NCBI GenBank assembly: GCA_033762195.1
Contig: JANRLV010000014.1
Location: 1-15,180 of the forward strand
Direction of reading: 5' to 3'
Origin: SpSt-398 sp033762195
Lineage (GTDB): Bacteria > Bacteroidota > Bacteroidia > Chitinophagales > Chitinophagaceae
Length of the DNA: 15,180 nucleotides
Part shown: piece after piece, positions 1 to 7,791 of the stretch
Position numbering within the stretch: the first letter of the stretch is position 1
Layout: every line of letters begins with the position of its first letter
The notes under the pieces: model-generated
Told to the model about the DNA's origin: nothing
What the model saw: the letters and a program-made list of their open reading frames with translations, nothing else
Database searches by the model: none
Position numbers and translations under genes: made by a program

Positions 1-1457
1 ATATAACCACCGCCGCCACCACCGCCAGGACCTTCTGCCTCACCGGTAAGGTAAATCTGATTACCCCCCACACCGCCTGTGGCCGACATGCTGATACCCG
101 TAATTGTACCCTGTGACATTACCTGAATGGCACCACCGCCACCAGCACCGCCACCCGCATCAATATAGGAACCACTGGTAGAGTAACCATTTTGCCCGTT
201 GGCTAAAATGCTACCCGTACCGGAGATACTACCATTACAAAGAAGGAAGACGATACCACCGCCATTTCCGCCATTACCACTCGCGAGGTTGTTACCGTCA
301 CCGGCACCACCACCGCCTCCTAAAAAAAGACGTGTATTACCGCTATAGTCTAACGGACGGCCACCAAACCCACCAATGTTCTTACGGCTGTCGCCACCCC
401 AGATAGCATTCCCTGGACCATTGGTCAGGGCATCCTGGTTGGAACTGGAGAAGGAATAACCTCCACGTCCTCCGCCAACCGAAACATCGGTGGAGAAACC
501 AACATACTCCAATTCCCAGGCAGCTGCCCAACCCGAACCGGTATTCTTGACACCCGTTCCGTTATAAGGAGTTAAAAGTCCATTCGTACCTGCATTGGAA
601 CCACCGCCACCACCGGCGTTATGGCCATTACCACCACCACCGCCATTAGCGGGGGCTCCGCGACCTAAGGAACCACCTAAACTTTCATAATCGGTTTGGT
701 TACCGACAATACTTTCTCCTTTTGCCGCATCATTATTCACCGAAGAACTACTGACATATACTGTGTTATTGGCACTTCCCGAAGCGATGGATACATTATT
801 TACGTCTACCCCACCCCGAAAGCCGATCTCGGAAGCCGATATACTACCATCCAGCGTAGTATTATTATACATCTCCAGGGCAACGATACCACCCGTGGTA
901 CCATTCCAGGGATTTCCAGTTATGGTTACTCCACTTGCCACTGAAAGCGTGGTTAATCGGGGAATGCGGACAACCTGTGCCCGGTTCCGTCCACTCTGTG
1001 TATAGCTACGCGTTAACCCGTCACAGAAATAAATGGTATTTCCCGAAACATTATAGACCGTTTTCAACTCATAGTTTCCGGTATTATTATAATTCAGGAT
1101 CGTACCATAACTACTGTTATTGGTAGTGGTAATATCCGCACCCTGCATTTGAATGATCAGGACAAGATCACCATTGCTCAAGGCATCATTGGCAAAAGGG
1201 TTCACCGATTTGGCAAAGGAAAGCGAGCCATTGAGTTCGCTCATATCACTCACCGTGAGGGAAAACGCGCCCGCAGAAACAGAGGCGCCCAGGGCAGAAT
1301 ACCTGTTCAGTACATAAGAACCAGCTGTGGTATAAGATTCCGCACCGTCCCGGCCTTTATAAAGTTGAGAATATGTATTGGTGGAAAAACCAAACACAGA
1401 TGCGCAGACAATGACCAATTTGGCCAGGCTGCGGTATTGCAGCGTTTTCACTTTCAT
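1..1457 (-). CDS. Glycine-rich secreted surface protein, 3' end beyond window
   Basis: The minus strand is open from an ATG at 1457 to the window edge, giving 485 codons with no stop, so the C-terminus is missing. Residues 1-31 form a signal peptide: MKVK, then a hydrophobic stretch, ending in TYSQ. The mature part is rich in Gly, Ser, Asn and Thr, with glycine runs near residues 270-290, 328-333, 379-400, 435-442 and 478-484. Between the runs are strand-like segments such as IVFLLCNGSISGTGSI and IQVMSQGTITG, each followed by A(N/T)G..G. This alternation resembles the glycine-rich beta-solenoid-like repeats of bacterial surface proteins. The neighbouring secreted genes carry T9SS sorting domains, so one may lie in the missing C-terminus, but that is inference. 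Function is unknown; a cell-surface or matrix role is the best guess. It has its own promoter. Confidence 0.8.
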   Translation of the reverse strand, partial: MKVKTLQYRSLAKLVIVCASVFGFSTNTYSQLYKGRDGAESYTTAGSYVLNRYSALGASVSAGAFSLTVSDMSELNGSLSFAKSVNPFANDALSNGDLVLIIQMQGADITTTNNSSYGTILNYNNTGNYELKTVYNVSGNTIYFCDGLTRSYTQSGRNRAQVVRIPRLTTLSVASGVTITGNPWNGTTGGIVALEMYNNTTLDGSISASEIGFRGGVDVNNVSIASGSANNTVYVSSSSVNNDAAKGESIVGNQTDYESLGGSLGRGAPANGGGGGNGHNAGGGGGSNAGTNGLLTPYNGTGVKNTGSGWAAAWELEYVGFSTDVSVGGGRGGYSFSSSNQDALTNGPGNAIWGGDSRKNIGGFGGRPLDYSGNTRLFLGGGGGAGDGNNLASGNGGNGGGIVFLLCNGSISGTGSILANGQNGYSTSGSYIDAGGGAGGGGAIQVMSQGTITGISMSATGGVGGNQIYLTGEAEGPGGGGGGGY

Positions 1458-1554
1458 GATCAGGGTATTACGAATTAAAAACTTAGTATCAATAGCTCTT
1501 CACCGGATCTGGACCTTGGTTCCCGAAGCGTCTCGGGGTTTTCACTAACGAGAA

Positions 1555-1585
1555 CAAAAATATACTTGGTTTTTTTACTATGCAA
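1555..1585 (-). promoter_or_regulatory. Bacteroidota-type promoter for the glycine-rich protein gene
   Basis: On the minus strand TTG (1583-1585) is followed after 20 bases by TATTTTTG (1555-1562), a full match to the Bacteroidota -7 consensus TAnnTTTG at normal spacing. It implies a leader of about 90 bases before the ATG at 1457. A small hairpin (CCCGA / TCGGG, 1522-1537) lies in that leader. Confidence 0.65.
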
Positions 1586-1663
1586 GTTTTGCGAGAAAAA
1601 CTACGTAAAATAATACGTATTTTCTCCTATTTTATTTCTAAGGTGTTGATAGTAAGCAAAATA

Positions 1664-1690
1664 AAAAGGTCCCCGCAAGGGGGACCTTTT
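1664..1690 (-). terminator. Rho-independent terminator of the 387-residue T9SS cargo gene
   Basis: An 11-base-pair stem (1664-1674 with 1680-1690) closes a 5-base loop. On the minus strand it is followed by TTTTTATTTT-like sequence. It sits 27 bases after the stop codon at 1717 and separates this gene from the glycine-rich gene further along. Confidence 0.85.
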
Positions 1691-1716
1691 CTCAAAAGCA
1701 ATTGGTTCTAAAAAAA

Positions 1717-2880
1717 TTATTGAAGGGTGACCTTATAAGTATGGGTATTTCCGGCTTCAACTACCTGTACAATGTATAAACCACGTTGCAAGGAGCTGGT
1801 AGAGAGTTCGGTGCGGTTGGATACCACATTACGGCGGCTTTCCAGTACCTGACCGGCGGCGTTATACAACAGGATGTCAACACCACGACCAGGATCTCCT
1901 GCCAGGTTGACCACTATGGATTCACCGGCGGATAATAAGGTGGGGCGAACATCGACGGAAAGTCCTTTTCCAAAACGAACAAAGGCTACCCGGCTATATT
2001 CGAAACGGCCATCACGGTCAACCATTTTCAACCGATAGTAACCGGTGGTCAATCGGCGGCCAACATTTACATCCGCATAGGTATAGGAACCTGCTGCACC
2101 ATTATTTCCAGCCACCAGTCCGATTACTTCAAATGATCCGGTTCCGGAGGCAGAACGTTCGATCTCAAAATGATCAAAATTCACCTGGGCTTCGGTTTCC
2201 CATTGCAGACGTGCATCATAACCAACAGCCTTCGCGGTAAAGCCGGTCAGGTTAACAGGAAGGGTGGCCAATGCCAATGAGCCTACCGCGCCGATACCCA
2301 TCCATTGTTGATTGGGGTTGGCAGGCGATTGTGCTCCACATGAATAAACAACCGTAAAGGATTTCACATTTTGGTTGCCAAAAGTGACGGTGGCATAATT
2401 GAGGTCAAAGAAAATATTATCCGCATTTCCCTCGAGAACGTTGTTATTGGCTCCACTCACCGCTTGGTAAGAAGCCGGGAGGATCAAGGGATAAACATTC
2501 TGACCCGCATTGTTAACACCCACGATCGTGATACGATCATCCCAACCTACGCCTGTATTCTGGTCCACGTCATACAGACGAAAGTTCACACCGATCAAAG
2601 GCGTGCTGAGTGTAAACGAGTAGGTGAGTGAGTTGGCTGATGATGTCCAATCCACCTGAGTGGTAAGCTCAGCCACATTGAAAGCGTTGTAGCTCGGGCG
2701 GTTGTTGATAAACTGGGGATTGCCGGTTATCTGAAGATTCAGGGTTACACCGGCTGATGTATTGCTAAAAGTCAAGGCGCCGTTGGGATAACCTGCCCAA
2801 CTAAACTGGGGTTGAGCAAAGACTGCCAAACCCATTCCCATAAAAAGAACAAACAGAAATGAACGTAGATTTTTTTTCAT
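1717..2880 (-). CDS. Secreted protein with T9SS type A sorting domain
   Basis: This 387-residue protein has a signal peptide (MKKNLRSF, hydrophobic core, cleavage after FAQ at residue 23). A beta-rich domain without an assigned family covers about residues 24-203; it contains YDVDQNTGVGWDDRITI and a lone Cys181. Residues 207-300 form the fibronectin-III-like module common before T9SS tails in Chitinophagaceae (LPVNLTGF, LQWETEAQVNF, HFEIERS, YYRLKMVDRDG). Residues 308-387 look like the C-terminal sorting domain (VRPTLLSAGE, DILLYNAAGQ, LQRGLYIVQV, ending KVTLQ). That tail directs export through the type IX system to the cell surface, where it is normally removed. What the N-terminal domain binds or does cannot be told. 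The gene has its own promoter and terminator. Confidence 0.85.
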   Translation of the reverse strand: MKKNLRSFLFVLFMGMGLAVFAQPQFSWAGYPNGALTFSNTSAGVTLNLQITGNPQFINNRPSYNAFNVAELTTQVDWTSSANSLTYSFTLSTPLIGVNFRLYDVDQNTGVGWDDRITIVGVNNAGQNVYPLILPASYQAVSGANNNVLEGNADNIFFDLNYATVTFGNQNVKSFTVVYSCGAQSPANPNQQWMGIGAVGSLALATLPVNLTGFTAKAVGYDARLQWETEAQVNFDHFEIERSASGTGSFEVIGLVAGNNGAAGSYTYADVNVGRRLTTGYYRLKMVDRDGRFEYSRVAFVRFGKGLSVDVRPTLLSAGESIVVNLAGDPGRGVDILLYNAAGQVLESRRNVVSNRTELSTSSLQRGLYIVQVVEAGNTHTYKVTLQ

Positions 2881-2985
2881 ACCACATATTTAATGACAAA
2901 TGATAATACTGCCTTCAGGGGGTATCAGTGGTATTTCAAAAAGGGAGGGGATCAGGTTCTCAGGTAGAAAAATGGAAGTGGGTTA

Positions 2986-3014
2986 CAAAAATAGTCGGCT
3001 TTTCTTTTCTACAA
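2986..3014 (-). promoter_or_regulatory. Bacteroidota-type promoter of the 387-residue T9SS cargo gene
   Basis: The minus strand carries TATTTTTG at 2986-2993, the same -7 word as the glycine-rich gene's promoter. A TTG (3012-3014, part of TTTTG) lies 18 bases upstream, slightly short of the usual 19-21. The predicted leader is about 100 bases. Confidence 0.55.
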
Positions 3015-3050
3015 AATGATCGTACCTAAATTATTACCTCTTTTTTAAAT

Positions 3051-3078
3051 AAAAAAAGGCCCCGCCTTTGGCGGAGCC
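3051..3078 (-). terminator. Rho-independent terminator of the broken T9SS cargo gene
   Basis: A 9-base-pair GC-rich stem (GGCCCCGCC 3058-3066 with GGCGGAGCC 3070-3078, one G-U pair in the RNA) closes a 3-base loop. Seven T residues follow on the minus strand. It ends the transcript after the stop codon at 3106. Confidence 0.85.
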
Positions 3079-3105
3079 CCGATTGGTATTAAAGACGAGC
3101 TTAAC

Positions 3106-4965
3106 CTATTGTAAAACAATCTTTTCTGTAGTTACCCCTTCGTCGCCGCGCAACCGGACCACATAGAGCCCGGCTTGCCAGCCCTGGGTGGAAATCTCCA
3201 GGCTTGCCTGTTGGATGGACTTTTTCTGATAGATCAACTGGCCATTCAGGTTCCAGACTTCAATATCCCAACCCCTGCCCAGATCACCAGCCCGATTGAT
3301 CGTTACGGATTGTCCGGCCAATAAAAGATTGGGTCTGATATCGGTGCTAACCCCTTTTGCAAAACGAACCAGGGCCACCCGGCTATAGGTAAATTGTCCA
3401 TCCCTGTCTACCAACTTCAACCGGTAATAGCCGGAGGTCAGTCTTCGGGCCACATCGCGGTCCATATATTGATAAGAACCTGCAGATGCGTTATTCGAAG
3501 GAATAACGGCGATGCGTTCAAAATTTCCGAAACCCGAACCGGAACGTTCCACTTCGAACTGAAGGAAATTGATCTGCGCTGCAGTCTCCCATTCCACTCT
3601 TGCATCATTTCCAGCTACGGTGGCCACAAAGCGGGTAATGGTTACCGGTAATGTGGAAGTAAAAGGTATGGTGATCGTAGCCGGACTAGTATCTTCTAAT
3701 CCTGCATTATCGATACCTGCATAAGCGACCGTTATATCAAGCACCCCATCGATCGGATCGTATTCAATGGTTTGGGTAGGTTCACCCAACGCATTGGTAG
3801 GAATAGTGACACCTGCACCAGGCCAGGTACCTGAGGTATAAGTGATACCATTGATCGTAATGGAAGTAACGTTGCCGGGGAAAGCTGTGATCCGAACGGA
3901 GGTAACAGTACCACCATCAGGGTCAGGTGCGGCAAAGGCCGATGGCGGAAGGATAAGCGTAATGGTGCCTCCGGGGTTGACCTGATTCGGTTGGGTATTA
4001 TCGGTACTGGAAGGAGTTCTTTCAATGCCAAAATTCACATTGGTAACATTGCTTGTGCCAACAGTAACCGATTGTGTGCCATTCGGGCTGAGGTCATTGC
4101 CTGCACCGGTACCCACGTTTTCACCGGTAAACACCCAACCCGAAGGAAGTGCGTTGGCACCCGGTGTTGCGCCGGTGGCCAATTGCGTTGTGCTGATCCG
4201 AACACTATAAGTGGTTGAGTTCAGCAATGCCGGAAAAGTATAGCTTCCATCCGGTTGAACGGCTATTGAGGAAATCACTTTATTGCTAACCGGATCCACC
4301 AGGTTCACATATAAGGGACTACCCCCAGGTGAGCTGGTGGCTGTGCCATTCACGGTAGCATCCGTTAAACCATTCAGGTCATTATAAATATTCCCACTCA
4401 GGGAAACGGTACTTCCCTGGAAATAACCACCACCCGCCATCATATCCAAACCACCATTGGTACTGGCATCTGTATTGGGCGGAACATTTGTGAGACCCGT
4501 AAGGTCCATAACCGCCGTCACATCCGCCGGGAATAAAGAGATACCATAGATGGTGGTACCTGCCGCTATACCTAAACTGGAGAAGGAGATGAATACCCCG
4601 GAGATGTTTTGCGATCCAATGTCCTGCTTAGCCCGCAGGTTAACATCGGAACCGGTGCGGCGGCTCATAACCCGGCTGATAATAGCCGGACCAACCGAAC
4701 CCCAGTTGGCCGTGGTGACCGAAAGCAACGACCCCAGTGTATTGACCGTGTTCGAACCTGTGAGGCTTGTAATGGCTGTTGCTTTGAAATTATCATTTCC
4801 GCTCCGCTCATTGATCAGAAATCCTTGCCGCGTGGGGTTGACACAAAGTATACCACCGGTTTTGATCAGGTCAATGCGTTCAATATTTGCCTGTGTAGTG
4901 GGTGAATTGGAAAAGGTATTATCAGAACCGCGGTTACAAACAAAACTGTTGATCACACCTTCCAT
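3106..4965 (-). CDS. C-terminal fragment of the broken T9SS cargo gene
   Basis: The 619-residue frame after the internal stop starts at a Met (MEGVINSF) that looks like an interior residue, with no signal peptide. Residues about 1-185 continue the N-terminal domain (NRGSDNTF, NIERIDLI, GFLINERSGND). Residues about 187-315 look like an SdrD B-like fold (SGNIYNDLNGLTDATVNG, PDGSYTFPAL, NVNFGIE). Residues about 328-435 are a further beta-rich, Ig-like segment. Residues 439-534 are the fibronectin-III-like pre-sorting module and 541-619 the T9SS type A sorting domain ending in KIVLQ. The last ~180 residues are clearly paralogous to those of the gene at 1717-2880. If translated alone it would probably stay in the cytoplasm. 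Confidence 0.75.
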   Translation of the reverse strand: MEGVINSFVCNRGSDNTFSNSPTTQANIERIDLIKTGGILCVNPTRQGFLINERSGNDNFKATAITSLTGSNTVNTLGSLLSVTTANWGSVGPAIISRVMSRRTGSDVNLRAKQDIGSQNISGVFISFSSLGIAAGTTIYGISLFPADVTAVMDLTGLTNVPPNTDASTNGGLDMMAGGGYFQGSTVSLSGNIYNDLNGLTDATVNGTATSSPGGSPLYVNLVDPVSNKVISSIAVQPDGSYTFPALLNSTTYSVRISTTQLATGATPGANALPSGWVFTGENVGTGAGNDLSPNGTQSVTVGTSNVTNVNFGIERTPSSTDNTQPNQVNPGGTITLILPPSAFAAPDPDGGTVTSVRITAFPGNVTSITINGITYTSGTWPGAGVTIPTNALGEPTQTIEYDPIDGVLDITVAYAGIDNAGLEDTSPATITIPFTSTLPVTITRFVATVAGNDARVEWETAAQINFLQFEVERSGSGFGNFERIAVIPSNNASAGSYQYMDRDVARRLTSGYYRLKLVDRDGQFTYSRVALVRFAKGVSTDIRPNLLLAGQSVTINRAGDLGRGWDIEVWNLNGQLIYQKKSIQQASLEISTQGWQAGLYVVRLRGDEGVTTEKIVLQ

Positions 4966-4986
4966 GGTGCTGATATACGAAGGCGC

Positions 4987-5367
4987 TTAGTAAAGATTAT
5001 TTCCTGAAGAAGCCGTGTATTCATACAACGCATTGATCGTATCACCTCCGGAAGTAGGATGTCTGTTCACGATCACGGATTCAAAAGGCAATCCACCGGC
5101 GCTGGGCATGCGACTATAAGTAACTGCCCCAATGGCAAAACCAGTTACTTCACGCTCCAATCCATTACCTCCCGAATTGGTTTGTCCGTAAAAATGAGTG
5201 TAGGTAGTACTCGTGGGATAAGGTGCGGCCGCATTCCAACCCAGATTACTGTTGGAGGAGGTGGTGACCGTTGTATTATTCACGATCGTGTAGGATGTAA
5301 TAGGTGTTTGGGCTTGGATCACTTGCGTAAAGGCAAGTACAAGCAATAGCATAAGGACATTCCTCAT
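4987..5367 (-). CDS. N-terminal fragment of the broken T9SS cargo gene
   Basis: This 126-residue frame starts with a clear signal peptide (MRNVLMLLLVLAFTQVIQAQ, cleavage after residue 20). A Ser/Thr/Asn-rich beta segment follows (TVTTSSNSNLGW, HFYGQTNSGG) and ends at NNLY before TAA at 4987-4989. The surrounding sequence shows no termination signal, and coding character continues directly into the downstream fragment. As it stands the product would be exported to the periplasm without a T9SS tail. A separate small secreted protein is possible but much less likely than the first part of a broken gene. Confidence 0.75.
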   Translation of the reverse strand: MRNVLMLLLVLAFTQVIQAQTPITSYTIVNNTTVTTSSNSNLGWNAAAPYPTSTTYTHFYGQTNSGGNGLEREVTGFAIGAVTYSRMPSAGGLPFESVIVNRHPTSGGDTINALYEYTASSGNNLY

Positions 5368-5494
5368 GGGATACCAATTTTGGTTTAAATGATTAATGAT
5401 GTGTTTGGAAATGGAGGCTCCGGATAGATGGAGTTTGGTACGGTGGCGGGAAAAATCAAGAGGGTACGGATCGTAATTCTCGTTCTTTCCTATG

Positions 5495-5502
5495 CAAATG
5501 TA
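5495..5502 (-). promoter_or_regulatory. Promoter -7 element of the broken T9SS gene
   Basis: TACATTTG on the minus strand fits TAnnTTTG exactly. No TTTG or TTG lies at the usual 19-21 base spacing; that position is taken by the palindrome at 5512-5527. The leader to the ATG at 5367 would be about 120 bases. Confidence 0.55.
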
Positions 5503-5511
5503 ATTAATATA

Positions 5512-5527
5512 TAAGGGTTAACCCTTA
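5512..5527. promoter_or_regulatory. 16-base perfect palindrome, candidate operator
   Basis: TAAGGGTTAACCCTTA is a perfect palindrome ending 9 bases upstream of the -7 element, where the -33 element should be. That placement suits a dimeric regulator, perhaps an activator replacing the missing -33 contact. It also lies between the atp operon terminator and this promoter. The binding role is inferred. Confidence 0.45.
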
Positions 5528-5534
5528 GTGGCAA

Positions 5535-5566
5535 TAAAAAAAGTTGTCCCCAAAAGGAGACAACTT
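5535..5566 (-). terminator. Rho-independent terminator of the atp operon
   Basis: An 11-base-pair stem (5541-5551 with 5556-5566, one G-U pair in the RNA) closes a 4-base loop and is followed by a T run on the minus strand. It lies 23 bases past the atpA stop codon, so transcription ends here and does not continue into a gamma-subunit gene. Confidence 0.88.
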
Positions 5567-5589
5567 CTTGATTATTTATCTAACGAGTG

Positions 5590-7170
5590 TTAGGCTTTAT
5601 ACTGGGGAATCAGGGCATTAGCCAGATCCAGCATTTTCTTCAGGCCATCTTCGGGAAGATTACCTTTCTTAAACTCAGCCAGTACATCGGGGAGTTTGTT
5701 TTCCATTTCCATCAGGAAATGTTCCTCGAATTCTTTTACGCGTTTTACAGGTACATCTTTGATCAGACCATTTGTACCCAGGTAGATAATGGCTACCTGT
5801 TTTTCAACGGCAAAGGGTGAATACTGGGGTTGTTTCAGGATCTCCACGTTACGGGCACCTTTATCCAATACGTTCTTGGTTGCGGCATCGAGGTCACCAC
5901 CAAATTTGGAGAAGGCTTCCATCTCACGGTAAAGGGCCTGATCGAGTTTCAGGGTACCTGCTACTTTCTTCATCGATTTGATCTGTGCGTTACCACCCAC
6001 ACGGCTCACGGAGATACCCACGTTGATGGCGGGACGGATACCGGAGTTGAAGAGGTTGGTTTCGAGGAAGATCTGACCATCCGTAATGGAGATTACGTTG
6101 GTCGGGATATAGGCAGATACGTCACCTGCTTGTGTTTCGATGATCGGCAGGGCGGTCAGGGAACCACCACCTTTCACCAGGTGTTTGATCGAATCGGGTA
6201 CATCGTTCATGTTGCGGGCCACTCCGTCATCGGAGATCACTTTGGCGGCACGCTCCAGCAAACGGCTGTGGAGATAGAATACGTCACCAGGATAGGCTTC
6301 GCGGCCGGGAGGGCGACGGAGCAGCAGGGATACCTCACGGTAGGCCACAGCTTGTTTTGACAGATCATCATAGATGATCAGTGCAGGGCGTCCGGTATCG
6401 CGGAAGAACTCTCCAATGGCTGCACCAGCGAAGGGGGCATAGAACTGAAGAGGAGCGGGATCTGAAGCAGAGGCTGCTACGATGATGGTATATTCCATGG
6501 CACCTGCATCTTGCAATGTCTTCATCACTCCGGCAATGGTAGAAGCCTTCTGGCCGATGGCGACATAGATACAATAAACAGGTTTGCCTGCTTTATAAAA
6601 TTCTTTCTGGTTGATGATCGTGTCGATACAGATGGCGGTCTTACCGGTTTGACGGTCACCGATCACCAATTCACGTTGTCCACGTCCAATCGGGATCATC
6701 GCGTCAATGGCTTTGATACCTGTCTGCAAAGGTTCTTTTACCGGCTCACGGAAGATTACCCCGGGGGCTTTCCGCTCAAGCGGCATTTCATAACGTTCAC
6801 CGGTGATGGGTCCTTTTCCATCAATAGGTTCACCCAGCGTGTTTACCACACGGCCTACCATGCCTTCCCCTACTTTGATCGAGGCGATCTGACCGGTACG
6901 GCGCACTTTGGATCCTTCTTCGATGTTCCCTGTTTCTCCCATCAATACCACACCCACATTGTCCTCTTCCAGGTTCAGGGCAATGGCCCTTACGCCATTT
7001 TCAAATTCTACCAGTTCACCGTAACGCACATTACCCAGTCCGTAAACACGGGCGATACCATCACCCACCTGCAATACGGTACCTACTTCTTCCAGGTCGG
7101 CACTGGCATTAAAGTTGCTCAACTGCTGGCGCAGAATGGCACTTATTTCGTCTGGTTTGATCTCTACCAT
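5590..7170 (-). CDS. atpA: ATP synthase F1 subunit alpha
   Basis: This is the alpha subunit of the F1 head, carrying the non-catalytic nucleotide sites and part of each catalytic interface; cytoplasmic face of the inner membrane. At 526 residues it has the usual length. Visible motifs are the Walker A loop GDRQTGKT (171-178), DDLSKQAVAYRE (268-279), RRPPGREAYPGDVFY, and SVSRVGG with Arg390 at the position of the E. coli arginine finger (Arg376). The start MVEIKPDEISAIL matches the family. It begins 33 bases after the atpH stop and is the last gene of the operon. The usual next genes (gamma, beta, epsilon) are absent; a terminator follows. Confidence 0.98.
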   Translation of the reverse strand: MVEIKPDEISAILRQQLSNFNASADLEEVGTVLQVGDGIARVYGLGNVRYGELVEFENGVRAIALNLEEDNVGVVLMGETGNIEEGSKVRRTGQIASIKVGEGMVGRVVNTLGEPIDGKGPITGERYEMPLERKAPGVIFREPVKEPLQTGIKAIDAMIPIGRGQRELVIGDRQTGKTAICIDTIINQKEFYKAGKPVYCIYVAIGQKASTIAGVMKTLQDAGAMEYTIIVAASASDPAPLQFYAPFAGAAIGEFFRDTGRPALIIYDDLSKQAVAYREVSLLLRRPPGREAYPGDVFYLHSRLLERAAKVISDDGVARNMNDVPDSIKHLVKGGGSLTALPIIETQAGDVSAYIPTNVISITDGQIFLETNLFNSGIRPAINVGISVSRVGGNAQIKSMKKVAGTLKLDQALYREMEAFSKFGGDLDAATKNVLDKGARNVEILKQPQYSPFAVEKQVAIIYLGTNGLIKDVPVKRVKEFEEHFLMEMENKLPDVLAEFKKGNLPEDGLKKMLDLANALIPQYKA

Positions 7171-7203
7171 TGTATGAACAGTTTATCTTTTTTTGAATGT
7201 TCC

Positions 7204-7767
7204 TTATCTGACTTTATAAATGAAATCGTTGTTCTCAAATTGGCGGGCAACTTCGCGCAGGTCGTAGGCCACACTGGCATCCACCAATTTGTCCCCTACC
7301 TGGATCACAAATCCTCCCAGAATATCCTCGTTCACTTTGGTCTCCAGTTCGATCTTTTTCATTGGGGTTGTGTTCCGCAAATGATCCAGAATCTGTGTTT
7401 TCAATGCTTCGCTGGCAGGAACCGCGGTGGTTAATTGAACGGTATAAATATCATTGTGATTTTTATACTGTTGAATAAAGGCGGCAATCACCTCGGGTAA
7501 ATATCCTTCGCGGTTCTTGGTGATGAGCAAACGGTTGAAGGAGTTAACGGTCACCCCGATTTTTCCGGCTGTAACAGCTTCTACGATCTTCCGCTTGGTC
7601 TCATTCTTGATCACCGGGCTTCTCAGCAGGGCGACAAAATCGGCATTGCCCTTGCAAATGACCTGCAGCACTTTCATGTCAGCATACACCTGTTCCAGTT
7701 CGCCTCTCTCTAAAGCGAGATCGAGCAGGGATTTGGCGTAGCGTGCGGCGAGACGTGGGTTCAGCAT
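7204..7767 (-). CDS. atpH: ATP synthase F1 subunit delta
   Basis: The 187-residue delta subunit (OSCP homologue) joins the top of the alpha3-beta3 head to the b-subunit stalk. The N-terminal helical domain starts MLNPRLAARYAKSLLDLA, typical of the family, and continues to LLRSPVIKNETKR. The C-terminal part has the conserved ILGGFVIQVGDKLVDASV block near residues 149-166. It starts 24 bases after the atpF stop. Length and order fit a standard a-c-b-delta-alpha cluster, and nothing looks broken. Confidence 0.96.
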   Translation of the reverse strand: MLNPRLAARYAKSLLDLALERGELEQVYADMKVLQVICKGNADFVALLRSPVIKNETKRKIVEAVTAGKIGVTVNSFNRLLITKNREGYLPEVIAAFIQQYKNHNDIYTVQLTTAVPASEALKTQILDHLRNTTPMKKIELETKVNEDILGGFVIQVGDKLVDASVAYDLREVARQFENNDFIYKVR

Positions 7768-7791
7768 ATGCTAATTTGGAAACTTGTGAAT

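Larger units (their letters stand above)
3106..5367 (-). pseudogene. T9SS cargo gene interrupted by one in-frame TAA
   Basis: Two open frames on the minus strand (ATG at 5367 to TAA at 4987-4989; ATG at 4965 to stop at 3106) are in the same frame and only seven sense codons apart. Read through, the junction is NNLY-stop-APSYISTMEGV. The first part has a signal peptide but no sorting domain; the second has the sorting domain but no signal peptide. They share one promoter and one terminator. The simplest reading is one gene of 752 sense codons plus one nonsense codon. One base change from TAA gives Leu (TTA), Ser, Gln, Glu, Lys or Tyr. TAA is the ordinary stop of other genes here, such as atpA, so reassignment is unlikely. 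A recent nonsense mutation or a sequencing error are the two main explanations. Confidence 0.8.

Noticed and set aside
696..1478. Several plus-strand open frames over the first 1.5 kb
   Set aside because: The minus strand holds one continuous frame with signal peptide and promoter; the plus-strand frames are short and fragmentary.
3732..4031. 99-residue open frame inside the broken T9SS gene, same strand
   Set aside because: It is in another frame of a region whose main frame encodes recognisable beta-rich domains; there is no independent support.
4963..5010. Frameshift or alternative genetic code to explain the broken T9SS gene
   Set aside because: Both halves are in the same frame, so no frameshift is needed. 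TAA is the true stop of atpA and of the gene at 1717, so it is not reassigned.
6511..7434. 307-residue open frame on the plus strand over atpA/atpH
   Set aside because: It lies antisense to two certain genes, has low-complexity unlikely composition, and shows no promoter.
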